Below, in pieces: positions 32,756 to 38,603 of a stretch of DNA of 38,603 bases. The notes under the pieces were generated by a model that saw only the letters and a program-made list of their open reading frames with translations, was not told where the DNA came from and did no database searches. The DNA lies in NCBI GenBank assembly GCA_965661575.1, contig CBFIEJ010000020.1:1-38603 (forward strand). The letters are read 5' to 3'. The stretch comes from UA16 sp965661575. Lineage in GTDB: Bacteria > Bacteroidota > Bacteroidia > Flavobacteriales_D > Sanyastnellaceae. Each line of letters starts with the position of its first letter. Position 1 is the stretch's first letter. The position numbers were made by a program, and so were the translations under genes.

Positions 32756-32772
32756 CAAGTGTTGTAAGCCAA
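32742..32772 (-). promoter_or_regulatory. candidate divergent promoter of the MazG-like gene (TTG-N20-TACCTTTC)
   Basis: On the minus strand TTG (32772-32770) and TACCTTTC (32749-32742) are 20 bases apart. The -7 box shares its TA with the -7 box of the opposite promoter, so RNA polymerase probably could not occupy both at once. Confidence 0.35.
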
Positions 32773-33891
32773 ATGAGTATTGAATTATCTAGCATGGAAG
32801 ACAAAGACCCAACAATTGCCCCATCCGAATCCTCCTCAAATGAGCAGGTCACAGCGAATGAAACCATGGAAACAAACATGCCAACTTCAATAGCCACTGA
32901 CGCGCCGGACATCCGAGCTCTGAACGAACGCATCCAGAAATCCAGTCAATTTGTCGATTTGTTGCGGATGGAATTGTCAAAAGTGATTGTTGGACAATCC
33001 GGCATGGTCGACCGCTTGTTGATCGGTCTTTTGGGAAATGGTCACGTCTTGCTCGAAGGCGTCCCTGGTCTCGCCAAAACACTCGCCATCAAGAGCCTCT
33101 CAGAATCGGTTGATGCCCAATTCAGCAGGATCCAATTCACGCCGGATTTATTGCCTGCCGACCTCATCGGAACCATGATTTATAACCAGAAGGAAGAACA
33201 GTTTTCGGTCAAAAAGGGTCCGATTTTTGCAAACTTCGTTCTAGCTGATGAAATCAACAGGGCTCCGGCCAAAGTTCAGAGTGCACTCCTCGAGGCCATG
33301 CAAGAGCGGCAGGTGACAATCGGCCCTGAGTCCTTCAAATTGCCAGAACCGTTTTTGGTTCTCGCAACGCAAAACCCAGTCGAGCAAGAAGGCACCTACC
33401 CTCTCCCCGAAGCGCAAGTCGATCGATTTCTTCTCAAAGTCGTGATTGGTTATCCCACAAAAGACGAAGAACAGCGCATCATTCGCGCAAACTTGTCATC
33501 TGAAGGTCTGAGAACTCCACAGAAAGTAGTCTCAACAGCGGAAATCGTCACGGCCAGAAAGTTGATTCGCGACATCTACCTTGATGAAAAAATCGAACGC
33601 TACATCGTGGATTTGGTGCATGCAACACGCAACCCCGACGAATATGGCCTCGGGCACCTCACTCAACTGATTAATTTTGGTGCCTCTCCGCGTGCGAGCA
33701 TTGGCTTGGGCATTGCCTCCAAAGCGCATGCTTTTTTGAATCAGCGAGGATACGTTACACCAGAAGACGTAAGAACCATCGCATTGGACGTTTTACGTCA
33801 TCGTGTTGGGCTTACGTTCGAAGCAGAGGCAGAGAACATCAGTGCAGAGCAGCTCATTACTGAGATCATGGATCACGTTCAAGTCCCTTGA
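32773..33891 (+). CDS. MoxR family AAA ATPase
   Basis: MoxR ATPases act as chaperone-like partners of VWA-domain proteins. The AAA core shows VDLLRMELSKVIVGQSGMVD, Walker A GVPGLAKT near residue 99, and FTPDLLPADLIGTMIYN. Walker B is VLADEINRAPAKVQSALLEA, and sensor I and the arginine-finger region are ATQNPVEQEGTYPLPEAQVD plus RF. The N-terminus is an extended acidic, Ser/Thr-rich tail without homology, so the start is uncertain: ATGs at 32713, 32773, 32794 and 32866 are in frame. I use 32773, the first after the predicted promoter. It is the first gene of the Bat operon. Confidence 0.93.
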   Translation: MSIELSSMEDKDPTIAPSESSSNEQVTANETMETNMPTSIATDAPDIRALNERIQKSSQFVDLLRMELSKVIVGQSGMVDRLLIGLLGNGHVLLEGVPGLAKTLAIKSLSESVDAQFSRIQFTPDLLPADLIGTMIYNQKEEQFSVKKGPIFANFVLADEINRAPAKVQSALLEAMQERQVTIGPESFKLPEPFLVLATQNPVEQEGTYPLPEAQVDRFLLKVVIGYPTKDEEQRIIRANLSSEGLRTPQKVVSTAEIVTARKLIRDIYLDEKIERYIVDLVHATRNPDEYGLGHLTQLINFGASPRASIGLGIASKAHAFLNQRGYVTPEDVRTIALDVLRHRVGLTFEAEAENISAEQLITEIMDHVQVP

Positions 33892-33922
33892 TCGGACAGC
33901 GTCCGCATCATCTTCAATCACC

Positions 33923-34789
33923 ATGGACACGAAGGAACTAATCCAACGCGTACGACGGGTCGAACTGAAAACCAGAGGCCTGAGCGATCGCATTTTCTCC
34001 GGGGAATACCACAGCGCTTTCAAAGGCCGGGGTATGGCCTTTAGTGAAAATCGTGAATACCAGCATGGCGACGAAATCCGCACCATTGACTGGAACGTCA
34101 CCGCACGCATGGGGCATCCTTTTGTCAAAGTTTTTGAGGAAGAGCGAGAGTTAACCGTGTTTTTACTGATTGATATCAGTGCCTCGAATGCCACAGGAAC
34201 GCAGCAGCGAAGCAAGCATGAACTCATCACAGAATTAAGCGCTGTATTGGCATTCAGCGCCATGGGCAATAACGACAAAGTAGGCGCAGTCCTATTCAGC
34301 GATCAAATCGAACTGTTCATACCGCCCAAAAAAGGTCGCTCCCACATCCTGCGCATCATCCGAGAAATCATTGAAATTGATCCGGTAGGGACCAAAACCA
34401 ACATCTCGTTTGCACTCGAACATTTCATGTCGGCCATGAAGAAAAGAACCATCGCGTTTCTAATTTCAGACTTTCGAGATGACGAATTTGAAAAACCCTT
34501 GAAGCAAGCCGGTCGAAGGCACGATCTTATTGCACTTCGCGTAACAGACCCCTTGGACCGGAGTGTTCCAGCTGTTGGCTGGATTCCAATTCAGGACCCT
34601 GAAACCGGAATGCACCGTTGGTTCAACAGTGGAAATAGACTTTCACGAAAAAAGCATGAAGTGAACGAACGAAAGCGCGAGGCAAGCCTCAAAGATGTCT
34701 TTGCACGCTCAGGGGTTGATCAAGCCGTGCTCTGCACGAACCGCCCTTATGTCCAACCCCTCATGCAACTCTTTGATCGCCGTGGTTGA
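33923..34789 (+). CDS. DUF58 domain protein (Bat operon)
   Basis: DUF58 proteins contain a VWA-like fold and nearly always follow a MoxR gene. In 288 residues it shows the family hallmark GRGMAFSENREYQHGDEIRT followed by IDWNVTARMGHPFVKVFEEE. The sequence ELTVFLLIDISASN contains a DISAS MIDAS-like motif, and KRTIAFLISDFRDDEF follows. The ATG at 33923 is chosen because the preceding in-frame stretch lies inside moxR and is not homologous. No transmembrane helix is evident, so it probably acts in the cytoplasm with MoxR. Confidence 0.92.
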   Translation: MDTKELIQRVRRVELKTRGLSDRIFSGEYHSAFKGRGMAFSENREYQHGDEIRTIDWNVTARMGHPFVKVFEEERELTVFLLIDISASNATGTQQRSKHELITELSAVLAFSAMGNNDKVGAVLFSDQIELFIPPKKGRSHILRIIREIIEIDPVGTKTNISFALEHFMSAMKKRTIAFLISDFRDDEFEKPLKQAGRRHDLIALRVTDPLDRSVPAVGWIPIQDPETGMHRWFNSGNRLSRKKHEVNERKREASLKDVFARSGVDQAVLCTNRPYVQPLMQLFDRRG

Positions 34790-34817
34790 TTTCGAAAAAA
34801 CACAGAAACTCGCATTC

Positions 34818-35777
34818 ATGCGCAGCATACTCTGTGGGTTGCTGATCATGATTTTCGCGCATTCGCTGAAAGCACAGAATGTAACAATCGCATTGGACAC
34901 CAATGCAATTGCGCTCGGTGATCAGACCATTTTCACCGTAGCCGCAACACGTGACCCCATGGATGGTTCCGGATCTTTCTCATTCCCAATTTGGGGAGAC
35001 ACCTTGACGGGCGGACTCGAAATCATAAAAGTGGCTGGTGAGGACACATTGGCTGTTGAACTCGCTGGCGGTCGAACGGGGATTCAAGTGATTCAAAAAC
35101 TCTTAGTGACACATTGGGATAGTGGTTTTCATGCCATTGCACCCATCCAAATGCGTTGGAACACAGACACCCTTGAGAGCAACGCCTTGAGCATTCAAGT
35201 CCTGATGCCCGAACCCGGAAAAACCGGTGAAATAGCAGGACACGCGCCAATCCGATTGACGTCTTGGTCTTGGCAAGAACGCGTGCGGCAGTGGCTGCCC
35301 TGGGTGCTCATTTCTGTTCTGATCTTCGGTCTGGGGGTTTGGCTGTTCAAAAAATGGCAGAAACGAGTTCCTAAACAAACAACGGACAGCGAACTCCCCA
35401 CGGCGCCGCTTGAACCTGCTCACATCATTGCACTGCGGACACTGGAAGCAATCCAAAGCAACGCGGTTTGGAAAAATGGGCAAGTCAAAATGCACCATGC
35501 GGCGTCCAGTGAAGCTTTGCGTCTTTATTTGGAGCATCGATTCAATTTTCCAGCTTTGGAACGATCCACCACAGAAATCAAGCAGGCCATTAAACGACTG
35601 CCTTTGCGTGGAGGTGAAATCGAGACTCTGATTGAAGTTCTTACGCTGGCAGACCTCGTGAAATTTGCAAAGTTTACTCCTGAAATTTCAGACCATGAGC
35701 GCATCGTAACACGTTCAATCGCATTTGTGGAAAACACCATTCCTTCTGAGGAAGCCAACGAAACTGCAGCAATATGA
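34818..35777 (+). CDS. single-pass membrane protein of the Bat operon, BatD-like layout
   Basis: The 319-residue protein has a signal peptide (RSILCGLLIMIFAHSLKAQ), a periplasmic beta-rich domain at about residues 20-150, and one membrane helix near 157-176 (WLPWVLISVLIFGLGVWLF). A cytoplasmic helical domain follows (HIIALRTLEAIQSNAVWKNG, and EALRLYLEHRFNFPAL). This resembles a shortened BatD and is found between DUF58 and batA in Bacteroidota operons. I do not recognise a named family with certainty. Longer upstream frames overlap the DUF58 gene and lack the signal. It overlaps batA by four bases. Confidence 0.75.
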   Translation: MRSILCGLLIMIFAHSLKAQNVTIALDTNAIALGDQTIFTVAATRDPMDGSGSFSFPIWGDTLTGGLEIIKVAGEDTLAVELAGGRTGIQVIQKLLVTHWDSGFHAIAPIQMRWNTDTLESNALSIQVLMPEPGKTGEIAGHAPIRLTSWSWQERVRQWLPWVLISVLIFGLGVWLFKKWQKRVPKQTTDSELPTAPLEPAHIIALRTLEAIQSNAVWKNGQVKMHHAASSEALRLYLEHRFNFPALERSTTEIKQAIKRLPLRGGEIETLIEVLTLADLVKFAKFTPEISDHERIVTRSIAFVENTIPSEEANETAAI

Positions 35778-36853
35778 AAAATTGGTTGCTTCCCTTGTTT
35801 CCGCATTTGATAAGCCTTGGCCTTTTTGGCGTGGCGCTGCAATATGGCAATCAACACTTTCAATGGGAAACACCGCTTTTGCTCTGGTTGGCACTCAGCA
35901 TGATTGTGCATTCGTTTTTGCGTGCGCGCAAACAACAACCCATCGGTTTCAACGGCGTAAAATGGAGTTGGAACAGCAACCCAGGTGAAGTCAGCTGGAA
36001 AACCCGATTGTCCCAACTCATTCCTGAAATCCCATACGCACTCAAAACATTCGCAATTGGACTGCTTTGCATTGCGGCGGCGAGGCCACAGTCTTCGTCT
36101 TCCGTGGAAGATTTCACCCGAGAAGGACTCGACATTGTCCTCAGCCTCGACCTATCGGCGTCTATGCTCAGCAAGGATTTTTCACCAAATCGCTTGGAAG
36201 CGTCCAAAGACGTAGCCATTCAATTTGTAGATGAACGACCAAATGACCGAATTGGAGTTGTAGCGTACGAAGGAGAAGCTTTCACTCAGATTCCGCTGAC
36301 CACAGACCAACGCGTTGTCATGAACGGTATCGCTGAACTGGAAACGGGACTGCTCGAGGGAGGAACGGCAATTGGCATGGGTTTAGCCACTGCGGTCAAC
36401 CGTTTGAAAGACTCCGACGCAGAGAGCAAAATCATCATTCTCCTGACCGATGGCGTCAATAATTCTGGTCAAATCAACCCCATCGATGCCGCGCAACTGG
36501 CCAAACTAAACGACATCCGTGTCTACGCGATTGGAGTTGGTACCATTGGAAAAGCGCGCAGCCCAGTGCGAAAAGTTGGCAACAAATTTCAATATGATTG
36601 GATCGAAGTGAAAATCGACGAGGAGACCCTCAAGCAGGTCGCAAGCACAACGGGAGGGCGTTATTTCAGAGCTACAAGTGAAGATAAACTGGCGAACATT
36701 TATGACGAGATTGATAAGCTCGAAAAAACCCAATTCAATGTCCTGCGGTACAATCAGAAAACCGAAGAATTCCTGCCTTTTGCCCTCGCCGCGGCACTGG
36801 CTTTGCTCCTAGAGTTTGTCCTAAAACATCTGATCATCCGAACCCCATTATGA
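35774..36853 (+). CDS. batA: VWA domain membrane protein BatA
   Basis: BatA is an inner-membrane von Willebrand factor A protein of the aerotolerance (Bat) cluster. The 359-residue protein has two N-terminal hydrophobic segments up to about residue 55, then a further helix (YALKTFAIGLLCIAAARPQ) before the VWA domain. The MIDAS motif DxSxS appears as LDLSASMLSKDF. GGTAIGMGLATAV and IILLTDGVNNSGQINP supply the Thr and Asp of the MIDAS, and a C-terminal helix (FALAAALALLLEFVL) ends the protein. It starts with ATGA over the preceding stop and overlaps batB the same way, indicating translational coupling. Confidence 0.9.
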   Translation: MKNWLLPLFPHLISLGLFGVALQYGNQHFQWETPLLLWLALSMIVHSFLRARKQQPIGFNGVKWSWNSNPGEVSWKTRLSQLIPEIPYALKTFAIGLLCIAAARPQSSSSVEDFTREGLDIVLSLDLSASMLSKDFSPNRLEASKDVAIQFVDERPNDRIGVVAYEGEAFTQIPLTTDQRVVMNGIAELETGLLEGGTAIGMGLATAVNRLKDSDAESKIIILLTDGVNNSGQINPIDAAQLAKLNDIRVYAIGVGTIGKARSPVRKVGNKFQYDWIEVKIDEETLKQVASTTGGRYFRATSEDKLANIYDEIDKLEKTQFNVLRYNQKTEEFLPFALAAALALLLEFVLKHLIIRTPL

Positions 36854-38028
36854 GCCAGATCAAATCCTATTCTTCTGGACAGAACAAAAGCGGTCAACCC
36901 CAAGGGTTCCGAGTCTTTAGCACGGCCATGTCTTTGGCATTGGCTGAAGGTCTTTTCTGGATTGCCATCTTGACGGGTTGGTACAGTCTTCGTCAGATTG
37001 CGCCAAATGTTCAATTGGAACGAACTGAATGGTGGCCTCTCCTCTTATTGATACCTGCCACTGCTTGCATTTTTGTATGGAGCCTAAACCGCAAACAGCG
37101 GCTAGCTCGCCTGCTCGCGGAAGAAACACTCTGGCCGACCATTTTACCCCTTTGGCGACCTCAGCTCCACGGGTGGAAGTTTTTCATCTGGCGGTTGGCT
37201 TTTGCTGCAGTTCTCATTGGAATTTTAGACATCAAAGTGGGGGCGCGCCTCAAAGAAGTGAAAAGTGAAGGCGTTGATGTAATGGTGGCATTGGATGTTT
37301 CCACAAGCATGGAGGCCGAAGATTTGGGCATGAGCAGATTGGCGATTGCAAAAAGAAGCATTGAACGCTTGATCGATAAACTGGACGGTGACCGCATTGG
37401 ATTGGTTGTGTTTGGAGGTGATGCATTCGTACAATGCCCGATTACGACCGATTACGGTGCTGCCAAATTATTTCTGCAGGGCGTAAACACAGGGATTATT
37501 CCCGTGCAAGGAACCGCCGTTGGCAGGGCCATTGAAGTTTGCGCATCCGGATTCTCTGAGGCCTCCCCTGCCTCGAAAATGATTGTTTTGTTTACCGATG
37601 GAGAAAGTCATGAAGACGATGCCGTCGCTGCGGCGACATTGGCAGCGAACGCAGGAATCGAAATTCACACCGTTGGTATGGGCAGTGCATCTGGCGCTCC
37701 CATTCCATTGTACGACCGATATGGCCGCGCAGCCGGTTTCAAAACCGATGCGGAAGGCAACGCTGTTGTGACCACCTTGGATGAAGCGACGCTCATCGAG
37801 ACAGCAAGGGCTGGAAATGGAAGTTATCTGCAAGCCACCCAAGGACTGGTCAACATAGCGCCAATTGTGCAAGCCATGGAAGGCATGGAACAAGCAGAAG
37901 TGGCAACCATGTCCTACACGGATTATACACACCACTTTCATTGGTTCTTCGTCTTCGCTGTGGCGATGTTGATGCTGGAAGGCCTGTTGAGTTCAAATTT
38001 GTTTTACCGCAACGTTTCCGCTTCATGA
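36850..38028 (+). CDS. batB: VWA domain membrane protein BatB
   Basis: BatB is the second von Willebrand A protein of the Bat cluster, in 392 residues. N-terminal hydrophobic segments (AEGLFWIAILTGWYS; WWPLLLLIPATACIFVW; WRLAFAAVLIGILDI) precede the VWA domain. Its MIDAS motif is ALDVSTSMEAEDLG (DxSxS), with PVQGTAVGRAIEVC and MIVLFTDGESHEDDAV. A C-terminal helix (WFFVFAVAMLMLEGLL) anchors it. It presumably pairs with BatA in a membrane complex contacting the TPR protein BatC. It overlaps both neighbours by four bases. Confidence 0.9.
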   Translation: MSQIKSYSSGQNKSGQPQGFRVFSTAMSLALAEGLFWIAILTGWYSLRQIAPNVQLERTEWWPLLLLIPATACIFVWSLNRKQRLARLLAEETLWPTILPLWRPQLHGWKFFIWRLAFAAVLIGILDIKVGARLKEVKSEGVDVMVALDVSTSMEAEDLGMSRLAIAKRSIERLIDKLDGDRIGLVVFGGDAFVQCPITTDYGAAKLFLQGVNTGIIPVQGTAVGRAIEVCASGFSEASPASKMIVLFTDGESHEDDAVAAATLAANAGIEIHTVGMGSASGAPIPLYDRYGRAAGFKTDAEGNAVVTTLDEATLIETARAGNGSYLQATQGLVNIAPIVQAMEGMEQAEVATMSYTDYTHHFHWFFVFAVAMLMLEGLLSSNLFYRNVSAS

Positions 38029-38603
38029 AACACTTTTCATCTCTACAGACAGCCGTTGCCACATTCGCGCTGCTGCTGAGCTCCGGCGAAATTTTCGCTC
38101 AACACAATGATCAGAATCCTGACAGGAGCCTCGACCAGAGCGCAAAAGCTTCCATCATTGAGGGCATCAAGCAATTTCAAAATGGAGAAACTGGAGCCGA
38201 TAGCCTCTTTGCTTTGGGGGAATCGCATTCCGAACTCGCACCGGTCGCCGCTTACAATCGAGGCAGATCAATGCTGGAACTTGAGGAAGGGGCGGAAGAA
38301 GCGAGAAGAGCATTTCAGCGCTCGATAGCTGGGACAGAAGACAACTCACTTGTCGCAGACGCTTGGTATAACACAGCCAACAGTTTAATGCTCGAACAGG
38401 ACTTGGACGGAGCCATCGAAGGTTACAAATCAGCCCTAAGGGCAAATCCAAAACACGGTGCTGCCCGATTCAATTTGGCTCAAGCCCTCCGCATGAAGCA
38501 AGACCAGCAGGACCAGCAGGACCAGCAAGATCAACAGGACCAGCAAGACCAGCAAGATCAACAGGACCAGCAAGATCAACAGGACCAGCAAGATCAACAG
38601 GAC
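38025..38603 (+). CDS. batC: TPR protein BatC, cut by the window end
   Basis: The frame from ATG 38025 (ATGA over the batB stop) is open to the last base, 193 codons without a stop. A signal peptide (KHFSSLQTAVATFALLLSSG plus EIFAQ) is followed by TPR-like helices: APVAAYNRGRSMLELEEGAE, ADAWYNTANSLMLEQDLDGA and EGYKSALRANPKHGAARFNL. A long Gln-Asp tract then begins at 38499 and runs past the window. BatC proteins have this TPR plus Gln-rich layout. Only the first part is seen; the C-terminus and the next genes (batD and others) lie outside. Confidence 0.88.
   Translation, partial: MKHFSSLQTAVATFALLLSSGEIFAQHNDQNPDRSLDQSAKASIIEGIKQFQNGETGADSLFALGESHSELAPVAAYNRGRSMLELEEGAEEARRAFQRSIAGTEDNSLVADAWYNTANSLMLEQDLDGAIEGYKSALRANPKHGAARFNLAQALRMKQDQQDQQDQQDQQDQQDQQDQQDQQDQQDQQDQQD
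38499..38603 (+). repeat. 9-bp/18-bp tandem repeat encoding Gln-Gln-Asp in batC
   Basis: CAA GAC is followed by 11 units of nine bases, each encoding Gln-Gln-Asp. Units pair into near-perfect 18-mers, CAGCAAGATCAACAGGAC, repeated exactly at least three times at the end. The frame is preserved throughout. The repeat is open at the window edge, so total copy number is unknown. Confidence 0.95.

Noticed and set aside
38499..38603. CRISPR-like array
   Set aside because: The units are 9-18 bp with no spacers and are an in-frame coding repeat (Gln-Gln-Asp) of batC.

Overview
The window looks like chromosomal DNA of a Bacteroidota bacterium, probably Flavobacteriales-like and aerobic or marine. The evidence is a Bat (aerotolerance) operon of MoxR, DUF58 and von Willebrand genes, a DUF5916/CBM9 outer-membrane protein, a DUF4476-like protein, and a likely degenerate type IX secretion tail. 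Start codons generally lack Shine-Dalgarno sequences, and the TAnnTTTG promoter element typical of this phylum recurs. Coding density is very high: no gene-free stretch exceeds 300 bases, and no tRNA, rRNA, CRISPR, IS element or prophage was seen.

Layout. 154-2623 (+): photolyase and a CaiB/BaiF CoA-transferase, with a CRP/FNR-like palindrome at their junction. 2592-4386 (-): CysQ and a lytic transglycosylase. 4508-5889 (-): a polysaccharide export lipoprotein coupled to RfbC. 5960-9880 (+): a GNAT acetyltransferase, MltG and a DUF5916 protein. 9924-11717 (-): an M23 peptidase. 11803-16424 (+): a coiled-coil protein, ZapA, RNase Y, a MOP-type flippase and a DUF4476-like exported protein. 16500-21899 (+): SerC, SerA, DUF1015, a YggS-type PLP protein, a small membrane protein and a secreted beta-propeller, nearly all overlapping head to tail. 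21874-24372 (-): PriA. 24446-27107 (+): Bcp, RecA and a TPR lipoprotein. 27210-28328 (-): a second TPR lipoprotein. 28469-31645 (-): thrS-infC-rpmI-rplT in the canonical order. 31729-32693 (-): a DUF4442 hot-dog protein and a MazG-like pyrophosphohydrolase. 32773 to the end (+): the Bat operon, cut inside batC by the window edge.

The genes fall into a few themes: envelope and peptidoglycan remodelling (two transglycosylases, M23 peptidase, flippase, polysaccharide export), genome maintenance (photolyase, PriA, RecA), oxidative stress (Bcp), serine synthesis, and core translation. Most are ordinary housekeeping genes. No clearly undescribed multi-gene system is visible. The most interesting signals are small-scale. 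They include promoter boxes exactly four bases from start codons (predicting leaderless mRNAs), a terminator-like hairpin inside a lipoprotein signal-peptide sequence just after recA, and infC with no standard start codon. Others are a 9-bp repeat that ends one gene while giving the next gene five in-frame start codons, and a perfect TGTGA-N6-TCACA palindrome.
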